DNA of 64,000 bases. Source: Megachile rotundata (lineage: Eukaryota > Arthropoda > Insecta > Hymenoptera > Megachilidae). The position numbers and the translations under genes were made by a program. The notes below the pieces were generated by a model, which ran no database searches, was not told the origin of the DNA, and was given only the letters and a program-made list of their open reading frames with translations. Shown here piece by piece: positions 40,799 to 53,350 of this stretch; the stretch's first letter is position 1; every line of letters begins with the position of its first letter. The stretch lies in NCBI RefSeq assembly GCF_050947335.1, contig NW_027473366.1, positions 744,001-808,000 of the forward strand, read 5' to 3'.

Positions 40799-40892
40799 TT
40801 GCGTGATTGTGATTGCGTGATTGTGATTGCGTGATTGTGATTGCGTGATTGTGATTGCGTGATTGTGATTGCGTGATTGTGATTGCGTGATT
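40799..40892. repeat. GCG block of 7 units
   Basis: Seven ATTGCGTG units. The homologous block at 11905 has eleven, and the flanks match, so the copy number changed within the block. Confidence 0.89.
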
Positions 40893-41380
40893 GTGATTGT
40901 GTGATTGTGATTGTGTGATTGTGATTGTGAGATTGTGATTGTGTGATTGTGATTGTTGATTGTGATTGTGTGATTGTGATTGTGTGATTGTGATTGTGTG
41001 ATTGTCATTGTGTGATTGTGATTGTGTGATTGTGATTGTGTGATTGTGATTGTGTGATTGTGATTGTGTGATCGTGATTGTGAATGTGTGATTGTGATTG
41101 TGATCGTGTGAATGTGTGATTGTGATTGTGTGATAGTGATTGTGTGATCGTGATTGTGTGATTGTGCTATTGTGATTGTGTGATTTTGATTGTGTGATCG
41201 TGACTGTGTGATCGTGATTGTGTGACCGTGATTGTTTGATTGTGACTGTGTGATTGTGTGATTGTGATTGTGTGATGCTGATTGCGTGACTGTGATTGTG
41301 TGATGGTGATTGTGTGATTGTGATTGTGTGATCGTCACTGTGTGATCGTGATTGTGTCATCGTGATTGTGTGATCGTGAT
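40893..41380. repeat. Variant-rich stretch after GCG block
   Basis: A shorter form of 12059-12700: GAGATTG, ATTGTTG near 40954, a short pure stretch with one GTCATTG, then GTGAATGTG, GATGCTG and GATCGTCACTG at 41330. The TGTGTTTGTG and ATGGTG segment is missing. Confidence 0.78.
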
Positions 41381-42779
41381 TGTGTGACAGTGTTATTGTG
41401 ATTGTGTCATTCTGCTTGTGTGATTGTGACTGTGTGATCGTGACTATGTGATCGTGATTGTGTGATCGTGATTGTGGGATTGTGACTGTGTGATTGTGTG
41501 ATCGTGACTGTGTGATCGTGATTGTGTGATCGTGATTGTGGGATTGTGACTGTGTGATTTTGTGATCGTGATTGAGATTGTGTGATTGTGATTGTGTGAT
41601 CGCGATTGTGTGACTGTGATTGTGTGGTCGTGATTTTGTGATCGTGATTGCGTGATCGTGATTCCGTGATCGTGATTGCGTGATCGTGATTGTGTGATCG
41701 TGATTGTGTTATCGTGATTGAGTGATTGTGATTGCGTGATTGTGATTGCGTGATTGTGATTGCGTGATTGTGATTGCGTGATTGTGATTGCGTGATTGTG
41801 ATTGCGTGATTGTGATTGTGTGATTGTGATTGTGTGATTGCGATTGTGTGATTGTGATTGTGAGATTGTGATTGTGTGATTGTGATTGTTGATTGTGATT
41901 GTGTGATTGTGATTGTGTGATTGTGATTGTGTGATTGTGATTGTGTGATTGTGATTGTGTGATTGTGATTGTGTGATTGTGATTGTGTGATTGTGATTGT
42001 GTGATTGTGATTGTGTGATTGTGATTGTGTGATTGTGATTGTGTGATTGTGATTGTGTGATTGTGATTGAGTGATTGTGATTTTGTGTTTGTGATTGTGT
42101 GATTGTGATTGTGTGATTGTGATTGTGTGTTTGTGATTGTGTGATTGTGATTGTGTGATTGTGATTGTGTGAATGTGATTGTGTGATCGTGATTGTGTGA
42201 TCGTGATTGTGAATGTGTGATTGTGATTGTGATCGTGTGAATGTGTGATTGTGATTGTGTGATCGTGATTGTGTGGTAGTGATTGTGTGATCGTGATTGT
42301 GTGATTGTGTTATTGTGATTGTGTGATTTTGATTGTGTGATCGTGACTGTGTGATCGTGATTGTGTGATCGTGATTGTGGGATTGTGACTGTGTGATTGT
42401 GTGATCGTGATTGAGATTGTGTGATTGTGATTGTGTGATGCTGATTGTGTGATTGTGATTGTGTGATTGTGATTGTGTGATTGTGATTGTGTGATTGTGA
42501 TTGTGTGATTGTGATTGTGTGATTGTGATGGTGTGGCCGTGATTTTGTGATCGTGATTGCGTGATCGTGATTGCGTGATCGTGATTGCGTGATCGTGTAT
42601 GTGTGATCGTGATTGTGTGATCGTGATTGTGTGACTGTGTTATTGTGATTGTGTGATACTGATTGTGTGATTGTGATTCTGTGATCGTGACTGTGCGGTC
42701 GTGATTGTGGGATTGTGACTGTGTGATTGTGTGATCGTGACTGTGTGATTGTGTGATTGTGATTGAGATTGTGTGATTG
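41381..42779. repeat. Cassette R, copy 3, with an extra GCG block
   Basis: CAGTG at 41388, GACTATG near 41445, ATTCCGTG near 41662, six GCG units at about 41730-41815, ATTGTTG near 41885, a pure tract of about 180 bp, GTGTGGTAGTG at 42271 and GTATGTGTG near 42597. The GCG units and pure tract sit where R copies 1 and 2 have only two GCG units, so the inner module has expanded here. Confidence 0.84.
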
Positions 42780-43790
42780 TGATTGTGTGATTGTGATTGC
42801 GTGATTGTGATTGCGTGATTGTGATTGCGTGATTGTGATTGTGTGATTGTGATTGTGTGATTGTGATTGTGAGATTGTGAGATTGTGATTGTGTGATTGT
42901 GATTGTTGATTGTGATTGTGTGATTGTGATTGTGTGATTGTGATTGTGAGATTGTGAGATTGTGAGATTGTGATTGTGTGATTGTGATTGTTGATTGTGA
43001 TTGTGTGATTGTGATTGTGTGATTGTGATTGTGTGATTGTGATTGTGTGATTGTGATTGTGTGATTGTGATTGTGTGATTGTGATTGTGTGATTGTGATT
43101 GTGTGATTGTGATTGTGTGATTGTGATTGTGTGATTGTGATTGTGTGATTGTGATTGTGTGATTGTGATTGTGTGATTGTGATTGTGTGTTTGTGATTGT
43201 GTGATTGTGATTGTGTGATTGTGATTGTGTGAATGTGATTGTGTGATGGTGATTGTGTGATGGTGATTTTGTGATTGTGATTTTGTGATTGTGATTGTGT
43301 GATTGTGATTCTGTGATTGTGATTGTGTGATTGTGATTGTGTGATCGTGATTGTGTGATCGTGATTGTGAATGTGTGATCGTGATTGTGATCGTGTGAAT
43401 GTGTGATTGTGATTGTGTGATCGTGATTGTGTGATAGTGATTGTGTGATCGTGATTGTGTGATTGCGTTATTGTGATTGTGTGATTTTGATTGTGTGATC
43501 GTGACTGTGTGATCGTGATTGTGTGGTCGTGATTGTGGGATTGTGACTGTGTGATTGTGTGATCGTGATTGAGATTGTGTGATTGTGATTGTGGGATGCT
43601 GATTGTGTGATTGTGATTGTGTGATTGTGATTGTGTGATTGTGATTGTGTGACTGTGATTGTGTGATTGTGATTGTGTGATTCTGATTGTGTGATTGTGA
43701 TTGTGTGATTGTGATTGTGATTGTGATTGTGTGATTGTGTGATTGTGATTGTGCGATCGAGATTGTGTGATCGTGATTGCGTGATCGTGA
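42780..43790. repeat. Cassette P, copy 4, with repeated GAGATTG/ATTGTTG ends
   Basis: Three GCG units near 42799-42828, then two successive GAGATTGTGAG and ATTGTTG elements (near 42870-42910 and 42945-42995), a pure stretch of about 190 bp, TGTGTTTGTG, ATGGTG, GTGAATGTG and GATGCTG. The doubled element is a local duplication of about 80 bp. Private variants are GATTGCGTTATTG near 43466 and GTGGGATGCTG near 43592. Confidence 0.83.
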
Positions 43791-45240
43791 TTGTGTGATA
43801 TTGATTGTGTGATCGTGACTGTGTGATCGTGATTGTGTGATCGTGATTGTGGGATTGTGGCTGTGTGATTGTGTGATCGTGATTGAGATTGTGTGATTGT
43901 GATTGTGTGATGCTGATTGTGTGATTGTGATTGTGTGTTTGTGATTGTGTGATTGTGATTGTGTGATTGTGATTGTGTGATTGTGATTGTGTGATTCTGA
44001 TTGTGTGATTGGGATTGTGTGATTGTGATTGTGATTGTGATTGTGATTGTGATTGTGATTGTGTGATTGTGTGATTGTGATTGTGCGATCGAGATTGTGT
44101 GATCGTGATTGCGTGATCGTGATTGTGTGATTGTGATTGTGTGATTGTGATTGTGTGATTGTGATTGTGATTGTGTGGTCGTGATTGTGCGATCGTGATT
44201 GTGTGATTGTGATTGTGATTGTGCGACTGTGTGATTGTGATTTTGTGATTGTGATTGTGTGATCGTAATTGTGTGACCGTGATTGTGTGATCGTGATTGA
44301 TTGATCGTGATTGTGTGATTGTAATTGTGTGATTGTGATTGAGTGATTGTGATTGTGTGATTGTGCGATCGTGATTGTGCGATCGCGATTGTGTGATTGT
44401 GATTGTGTGGTCGTGATTTTGTGATCGTGATTGCGTGATCGTGATTGTGTGATTGTGTTATTGTGATTGTGTTATTGTGATTGTGTGATCGTGATTGTGT
44501 GATGGTGATTGTGTGACGGTGATTGTGTGATTGTGATTGTGTGATCGTGACTGTGTGATCGTGATTGTGTCATCGTGATTGTGTGATCATGATTGTGTGA
44601 CTGTGTTATTGTGATTGTGTGACCGTGACTGTGTGGTCGTGATTGTGGGATTGTGACATTGTGATTGTGTGATCGTGACTGTGTGATCGTGATTGTGGGA
44701 TTGTGACTGTGTGATTGTGTGATCGTGATTGAGATAATGTGATTGTGATTGTGTGATTGTGATTGTGTGATTGTGGTTGTGTGATTGTGATTGTGTGATT
44801 GTGATTGTGTGATTGTGATTGTGTGATTGTGATTGTGTGATTCTGATTGTGTGATTGTGATTGTGTGATTGTGATTGCGTGATTGTGATTGTGTGTTTGT
44901 GATTGTGTGATTGTGATTGTGTGATTGTGATTGTGTGATTGTGATTGTGTGAATGTGATTGTGTGATTGTGATTGTGTGATTGTGATTGTGTGATTGTGA
45001 TTGTGAGACTGTGATTGTGTGATTGTGATTGTGTGATTGTGATTGTGTGATTGTGATTGTGTGATTGTGATTGTGTGATTGTGATTGTGTGATTGTGATT
45101 GTGTGATTGTGATTGTGTGATTGTGATTGTGTGATTGTGATTGTGTGATCGTGATTGTGTGATCGTGATTGTGAATGTGTGATTGTGATTGTGATTGTGT
45201 GAATGTGTGATTGTGATTGTGTGATCGTGATTGTGTGATA
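43791..45240. repeat. Cassette A1 (P tail plus short Q)
   Basis: Shares private variants with 51911-53350: GATTGTGGCTG at 43858 and ATTGGGATTG at 44009. The offset is 8,121 bp before, and 8,115 bp after, a hexamer run (six ATTGTG at 44022-44057, five in the partner at 52143-52172). It also carries GCGATCGC at 44379 and GATAATG at 44733. A GTGACGGTG variant near 44514 is specific to this copy. Confidence 0.87.
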
Positions 45241-48200
45241 GTGATTGTGTGATTGTGATTGTGTGATTGTGATTGTGTGATTGTGATTGTGTGATTGTGA
45301 TTGTGTGATTGTGATTGTGTGATTGTGATTGTGTGACTGTGATTGTGTGATTGTGATTGTGTGATTGTGATTGTGTGATTGTGATTGTGTGATTGTGATT
45401 GTGTGATTGTGATTGTGTGATTGTGATTGTGTGATTGTGATTGTGTGATTGTGATTGTGTGATTGTGATTGTGTGATTGTGATTGTGTGATTGTGATTGT
45501 GTGATTGTGATTGTGTGATTGTGATTGTGTGATTGTGATTGTGTGATTGTGATTGTGTGATTGAGATTGTGTGATTGTGATTGTGTGATTGTGATTGTGT
45601 GATTGTGATTGTGTGATTGTGATTGTGTGATTGTGATTGTGTGATTGTGATTGTGTGATTGTGATTGTGTGATTGTGATTGTGTGATTGTGATTGTGTGA
45701 TTGTGATTGTGTGATTGTGATTGTGTGATTGTGATTGTGTGATTGTGATTGTGTGATTGTGATTGTGTGATTGTGATTGTGTGATTGTGATTGTGTGATT
45801 GTGATTGTGTGATTGTGATTGTGTGATTGTGATTGTGTGATTGTGATTGTGTGATTGTGATTGTGTGATTGTGATTGTGTGATTGTGATTGTGTGATTGT
45901 GATTGTGTGATTGTGATTGTGTGATTGTGATTGTGTGATTGTGATTGTGTGATTGTGATTGTGTGATTGTGATTGTGTGATTGTGATTGTGTGATTGTGA
46001 TTGTGTGATTGTGATTGTGTGATTGTGATTGTGTGATTGTGATTGTGTGATTGTGATTGTGTGATTGTGATTGTGTGATTGTGATTGTGTGATTGTGATT
46101 GTGTGATTGTGATTGTGTGATTGTGATTGTGTGATTGTGATTGTGTGATTGTGATTGTGTGATTGTGATTGTGTGATTGTGATTGTGTGATTGTGATTGT
46201 GTGATTGTGATTGTGTGATTGTGATTGTGTGATTGTGATTGTGTGATTGTGATTGTGTGATTGTGATTGTGTGATTGTGATTGTGTGATTGTGATTGTGT
46301 GATTGTGATTGTGTGATTGTGATTGTGTGATTGTGATTGTGTGATTGTGATTGTGTGATTGTGATTGTGTGATTGTGATTGTGTGATTGTGATTGTGTGA
46401 TTGTGATTGTGTGATTGTGATTGTGTGATTGTGATTGTGTGATTGTGATTGTGTGATTGTGATTGTGTGATTGTGATTGTGTGATTGTGATTGTGTGATT
46501 GTGATTGTGTGATTGTGATTGTGTGATTGTGATTGTGTGATTGTGATTGTGTGATTGTGATTGTGTGATTGTGATTGTGTGATTGTGATTGTGTGATTGT
46601 GATTGTGTGATTGTGATTGTGTGATTGTGATTGTGTGATTGTGATTGTGTGATTGTGATTGTGTGATTGTGATTGTGTGATTGTGATTGTGTGATTGTGA
46701 TTGTGTGATTGTGATTGTGTGATTGTGATTGTGTGATTGTGATTGTGTGATTGTGATTGTGTGATTGTGATTGTGTGATTGTGATTGTGTGATTGTGATT
46801 GTGTGATTGTGATTGTGTGATTGTGATTGTGTGATTGTGATTGTGTGATTGTGATTGTGTGATTGTGATTGTGTGATTGTGATTGTGTGATTGTGATTGT
46901 GTGATTGTGATTGTGTGATTGTGATTGTGTGATTGTGATTGTGTGATTGTGATTGTGTGATTGTGATTGTGTGATTGTGATTGTGTGATTGTGATTGTGT
47001 GATTGTGATTGTGTGATTGTGATTGTGTGATTGTGATTGTGTGATTGTGATTGTGTGATTGTGATTGTGTGATTGTGATTGTGTGATTGTGATTGTGTGA
47101 TTGTGATTGTGTGATTGAGATTGTGTGATTGTGATTGTGTGATTGTGATTGTGTGATTGTGATTGTGTGATTGTGATTGTGTGATTGTGATTGTGTGATT
47201 GTGATTGTGTGATTGTGATTGTGTGATTGTGATTGTGTGATTGTGATTGTGTGATTGTGATTGTGTGATTGTGATTGTGTGATTGTGATTGTGTGATTGT
47301 GATTGTGTGATTGTGATTGTGTGATTGTGATTGTGTGATTGTGATTGTGTGATTGTGATTGTGTGATTGTGATTGTGTGATTGTGATTGTGTGATTGTGA
47401 TTGTGTGATTGTGATTGTGTGATTGTGATTGTGTGATTGTGATTGTGTGATTGTGATTGTGTGATTGTGATTGTGTGATTGTGATTGTGTGATTGTGATT
47501 GTGTGATTGTGATTGTGTGATTGTGATTGTGTGATTGTGATTGTGTGATTGTGATTGTGTGATTGTGATTGTGTGATTGTGATTGTGTGATTGTGATTGT
47601 GTGATTCTGATTGTGTGATTGTGATTGTGTGATTGTGATTGTGTGATTGTGATTGTGTGATTGTGATTGTGTGATTGTGATTGTGTGATTGTGATTGTGT
47701 GATTGTGATTGTGTGATTGTGATTGTGTGATTGTGATTGTGTGATTGTGATTGTGTGATTGTGATTGTGTGATTGTGATTGTGTGATTGTGATTGTGTGA
47801 TTGTGATTGTGTGATTGTGATTGTGTGATTGTGATTGTGTGATTGTGATTGTGTGATTGTGATTGTGTGATTGTGATTGTGTGATTGTGATTGTGTGATT
47901 GTGATTGTGTGATTGTGATTGTGTGATTGTGATTGTGTGATTGTGATTGTGTGATTGTGATTGTGTGATTGTGATTGTGTGATTGTGATTGTGTGATTGT
48001 GATTGTGTGATTGTGATTGTGTGATTGTGATTGTGTGATTGTGATTGTGTGATTGTGATTGTGTGATTGTGATTGTGTGATTGTGATTGTGTGATTGTGA
48101 TTGTGTGATTGTGATTGTGTGATTGTGATTGTGTGATTGTGATTGTGTGATTGTGATTGTGTGATTGTGATTGTGTGATTGTGATTGTGTGATTGTGATT

Positions 48201-48356
48201 GTGTGATTGTGATTGTGTGATTGTGATTGTGTGATTGTGATTGTGTGATTGTGATTGTGTGATTGTGATTGTGTGATTGTGATTGTGTGATTGTGATTGT
48301 GTGATTGTGATTGTGTGATTGTGATTGTGTGATTGTGATTGTGTGATTGTGATTGT
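45241..48356. repeat. Near-pure 14-bp tract (3.1 kb)
   Basis: About 222 units with no indel: the register is identical at 45241, 45661, 46081, 46501, 46921, 47341, 47761 and 48181. I saw only four single-base changes: T to C near 45337, T to A near 45564 and near 47118 (both making ATTGAG), and T or G to C near 47607 (ATTCTG). It ends in a hexamer run next to GATGGTGATTG near 48380. Confidence 0.93.
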
Positions 48357-49348
48357 GATTGTGATTGTGTGATTGTGTGATGGTGATTGTGCGATCGAGA
48401 TTGTGTGATCGTGATTGCGTGATCGTGATTGTGTGATTGTGATTGTGTGATTGTGATTGTGTGATTGTGATTGTGATTGTGTGGTCGTGATTGTGCGATC
48501 GTGATTGTGTGATTGTGATTGTGATTGTGCGACTGTGTGATTGTGATTTTGTGATTGTGATTGTGTGATCGTAATTGTGTGACCGTGATTGTGTGATCGT
48601 GATTGATTGATCGTGATTGTGTGACTGTAATTGTGTGATTGTGATTGAGTGATTGTGATTGTGTGATTGTGCGATCGTGATTGTGCGATCGCGATTGTGT
48701 GATTGTGATTGTGTGGTCGTGATTTTGTGATCGTGATTGCGTGATCGTGATTGTGTGATTGTGTTATTGTGATTGTGTTATTGTGATTGTGTGATCGTGA
48801 TTGTGTGATGGTGATTGTGTGATGGTGATTGTGTGATTGTGATTGTGTGATCGTGACTGTGTGATCGTGATTGTGTCATCGTGATTGTGTGATCATGATT
48901 GTGTGACTGTGTTATTGTGATTGTGTGACCGTGACTGTGTGGTCGTGATTGTGGGATTGTGACATTGTGATTGTGTGATCGTGACTGTGTGATCGTGATT
49001 GTGGGATTGTGACTGTGTGATTGTGTGATCGTGATTGAGATAATGTGATTGTGATTGTGTGATTGTGATTGTGTGATTGTGGTTGTGTGATTGTGATTGT
49101 GTGATTGTGATTGTGTGATTGTGATTGTGTGATTGTGATTGTGTGATTCTGATTGTGTGATTGTGATTGTGTGATTGTGATTGCGTGATTGTGATTGTGT
49201 GTTTGTGATTGTGTGATTGTGATTGTGTGATTGTGATTGTGTGATTGTGATTGTGTGAATGTGATTGTGTGATTGTGATTGTGTGATTGTGATTGTGAGA
49301 CTGTGATTGTGTGATTGTGATTGTGTGATTGTGATTGTGTGATTCTGA
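48357..49348. repeat. Cassette B1
   Basis: GCGATCGAG at 48391, GATTGATTGATCG near 48600, GTGACTGTAATTG at 48621, GCGATCGC at 48685 and GATAATG at 49039. It matches 57859-58741 at a constant offset of 9,481 bp for over 1.1 kb. The C at 48625 is shared only with that copy; related cassettes at 44300 and 52430 have T. Confidence 0.9.
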
Positions 49349-50327
49349 TTGTGTGATTGTGATTGTGTGATTGTGATTGTGTGATTGTGATTGTGTGATT
49401 GTGATTGTGTGATTGTGATTGTGTGATTGTGATTGTGTGATTGTGATTGTGTGATTGTGATTGTGTGATTGTGATTGTGTGATTGTGATTGTGTGATTGT
49501 GATTGTGTGATTGTGATTGTGTGATTGTGATTGTGTGATTGTGATTGTGTGATTGTGATTGTGTGATTGTGATTGTGTGATTGTGATTGTGTGATTGTGA
49601 TTGTGTGATTGTGATTGTGTGATTGTGATTGTGTGATTGTGATTGTGTGATTGTGATTGTGTGATTGTGATTGTGTGATTGTGATTGTGTGATTGTGATT
49701 GTGTGATTGTGATTGTGTGATTGTGATTGTGTGATTGTGATTGTGTGATTGTGATTGTGTGATTGTGATTGTGTGATTGTGATTGTGTGATTGTGATTGT
49801 GTGATTGTGATTGTGTGATTGTGATTGTGTGATTGTGATTGTGTGATTGTGATTGTGTGATTGTGATTGTGTGATTGTGATTGTGTGATTGTGATTGTGT
49901 GATTGTGATTGTGTGATTGTGATTGTGTGATTGTGATTGTGTGATTGTGATTGTGTGATTGTGATTGTGTGATTGTGATTGTGTGATTGTGATTGTGTGA
50001 TTGTGATTGTGTGATTGTGATTGTGTGATTGTGATTGTGTGATTGTGATTGTGTGATTGTGATTGTGTGATTGTGATTGTGTGATTGTGATTGTGTGATT
50101 GTGATTGTGTGATTGTGATTGTGTGATTGTGATTGTGTGATTGTGATTGTGTGATTGTGATTGTGTGATTGTGATTGTGTGATTGTGATTGTGTGATTGT
50201 GATTGTGTGATTGTGATTGTGTGATTGTGATTGTGTGATTGTGATTGTGTGATTGTGATTGTGTGATTGTGATTGTGTGATTGTGATTGTGTGATTGTGA
50301 TTGTGTGATTGTGATTGTGATTGTGTG
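49349..50327. repeat. Pure 14-bp tract (about 0.98 kb)
   Basis: About 69 units. The register is constant at 49381, 49801 and 50221. It ends with extra hexamers and GTGAATGTG near 50326. Confidence 0.92.
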
Positions 50328-51560
50328 AATGTGTGATTGTGATTGTGATTGTGTGAATGTGTGATTGTGATTGTGTGATCGTGATTGTGTGATCGTGATT
50401 GTGTGATAGTGATTGTGTGATCGTGATTGTGTGATTGTGTTATTGTGATTGTGTGATTTTGATTGTGTGATCGTGACGGTGTGATCGTGATTGTGTGACC
50501 GTGATTGTGGGATTGTGACTGTGTGATTGTGTGATCGTGATTGAGATTGTGTGATTGTGATTGTGTGATGCTGATTGCGTGATTGTGATTGTGTGATGGT
50601 GATTGTGTGATTGTGATTGTGTGATCGTGACTGTGTGATCGTGATTGTGTCATCGTGATTGTGTGATCGTGATTGTGTGACAGTGTTATTGTGATTGTGT
50701 GATTCTGATTGTGTGATTGTGACTGTGTGATCGTGACTATGTGATCGTGATTGTGTGATCGTGATTGTGGGATTGTGACTGTGTGATTGTGTGATCGTGA
50801 CTGTGTGATCGTGATTGTGTGATCGTGATTGTGGGATTGTGACTGTGTGATTTTGTGATCGTGATTGAGACTGTGTGATTGTGATTGTGTGATCGCGATT
50901 GTGTGACTGTGATCGTGTGGTCGTGATTTTGTGATCGTGATTGCGTGATCGTGATTCCGTGATCGTGATTGCGTGATCGTGATTGTGTGATCGTGATTGT
51001 GTGATCGTGATTGAGTGAGCGTGATTGCGTGATTGTGATTGCGTGATTGTGATTGCGTGATTGTGATTGCGTGATTGTGATTGCGTGATTGTGATTGTGT
51101 GATTGTGATTGTGTGATTGTGATTGTGTGATTGTGATTGTGAGATTGTGATTGTGTGATTGTGATTGTTGATTGTGATTGTGTGATTGTGATTGTGTGAT
51201 TGTGATTGTGTGATTGTGATTGTGTGATTGTGATTGTGTGATTGTGATTGTGTGATTGTGATTGTGTGATTGTGATTGTGTGATTGTGATTGTGTGATTG
51301 TGATTGTGTGATTGTGATTGAGTGATTGTGATTGTGTGTTTGTGATTGTGTGATTGTGATTGTGTGATTGTGATTGTGTGTTTGTGATTGTGTGATTGTG
51401 ATTGTGTGATTGTGATTGTGTGAATGTGATTGTGTGATCGTGATTGTGTGATCGTGATTGTGAATGTGTGATTGTGATTGTGATCGTGTGAATGTGTGAT
51501 TGTGATTGTGTGATCGTGATTGTGTGGTAGTGATTGTGTGATCGTGATTGTGTGATAGTG
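50328..51560. repeat. Cassette R, copy 4
   Basis: CAGTG at 50681, GACTATG near 50736, ATTCCGTG near 50955, five GCG units near 51025-51085, ATTGTTG near 51164 and GTGTGGTAGTG at 51522. It shares GTGGTAGTG with R copy 3 (offset 9,251-9,293 bp), so these two are closest relatives. GAGCGTG near 51017 and GAGACTGTG near 50868 are specific to this copy. Confidence 0.86.
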
Positions 51561-53350
51561 ATTGTGTGATCGTGATTGCGTGATTGTGTTATTGTGATTG
51601 TGTGATTTTGATTGTGTGATCGTGACTGTGTGATCGTGATTGTGTGGTCGTGATTGTGGGATTGTGACTGTGTGATTGTGTGATCGTGATTGAGATTGTG
51701 TGATTGTGATTGTGTGATGCTGATTGTGTGATTGTGATTGTGTGATTGTGATTGTGTGATTGTGATTGTGTGACTGTAATTGTGTGATTGTGATTGTGTG
51801 ATTCTGATTGTGTGATTGTGATTGTGTGATTGTGATTGTGATTGTGATTGTGTGATTGTGTGATTGTGATTGTGCGATCGAGATTGTGTGATCGTGATTG
51901 CGTGATCGTGATTGTGTGATATTGATTGTGTGATCGTGACTGTGTGATCGTGATTGTGTGATCGTGATTGTGGGATTGTGGCTGTGTGATTGTGTGATCG
52001 TGATTGAGATTGTGTGATTGTGATTGTGTGATGCTGATTGTGTGATTGTGATTGTGTGTTTGTGATTGTGTGATTGTGATTGTGTGATTGTGATTGTGTG
52101 ATTGTGATTGTGTGATTCTGATTGTGTGATTGGGATTGTGTGATTGTGATTGTGATTGTGATTGTGATTGTGATTGTGTGATTGTGTGATTGTGATTGTG
52201 CGATCGAGATTGTGTGATCGTGATTGCGTGATCGTGATTGTGTGATTGTGATTGTGTGATTGTGATTGTGTGATTGTGATTGTGATTGTGTGGTCGTGAT
52301 TGTGCGATCGTGATTGTGTGATTGTGATTGTGATTGTGCGACTGTGTGATTGTGATTTTGTGATTGTGATTGTGTGATCGTAATTGTGTGACCGTGATTG
52401 TGTGATCGTGATTGATTGATCGTGATTGTGTGATTGTAATTGTGTGATTGTGATTGAGTGATTGTGATTGTGTGATTGTGCGATCGTGATTGTGCGATCG
52501 CGATTGTGTGATTGTGATTGTGTGGTCGTGATTTTGTGATCGTGATTGCGTGATCGTGATTGTGTGATTGTGTTATTGTGATTGTGTTATTGTGATTGTG
52601 TGATCGTGATTGTGTGATGGTGATTGTGTGATGGTGATTGTGTGATTGTGATTGTGTGATCGTGACTGTGTGATCGTGATTGTGTCATCGTGATTGTGTG
52701 ATCATGATTGTGTGACTGTGTTATTGTGATTGTGTGACCGTGACTGTGTGGTCGTGATTGTGGGATTGTGACATTGTGATTGTGGGATCGTGACTGTGTG
52801 ATCGTGATTGTGGGATTGTGACTGTGTGATTGTGTGATCGTGATTGAGATAATGTGATTGTGATTGTGTGATTGTGATTGTGTGATTGTGGTTGTGTGAT
52901 TGTGATTGTGTGATTGTGATTGTGTGATTGTGATTGTGTGATTGTGATTGTGTGATTCTGATTGTGTGATTGTGATTGTGTGATTGTGATTGCGTGATTG
53001 TGATTGTGTGTTTGTGATTGTGTGATTGTGATTGTGTGATTGTGATTGTGTGATTGTGATTGTGTGAATGTGATTGTGTGATTGTGATTGTGTGATTGTG
53101 ATTGTGTGATTGTGATTGTGAGACTGTGATTGTGTGATTGTGATTGTGTGATTGTGATTGTGTGATTGTGATGGTGACTGTGATTGTGTGACTGTGTGAT
53201 TGTGATTGTGCGATCGAGATTGTGTGATTGTGATTGTGTGATCGTGATTGTGTGATCGTGATTGTGAATGTGTGATTGTGATTGTGATTGTGTGAATGTG
53301 TGATTGTGATTGTGTGATCGTGATTGTGTGATAGTGATTGTGTGATAGTG
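51561..53350. repeat. Cassette A2 (short P plus short Q)
   Basis: Partner of 43441-45240. It carries GTGGCTG at 51979, ATTGGGATTG near 52130, a run of five hexamers at 52143-52172, GCGATCGC at 52494 and GATAATG at 52848. Between R and this cassette, about 1.1 kb present at 42330-43440 is missing. TGTGGGATCG near 52783 and GACTGTAATTG near 51775 are local changes. Confidence 0.87.
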
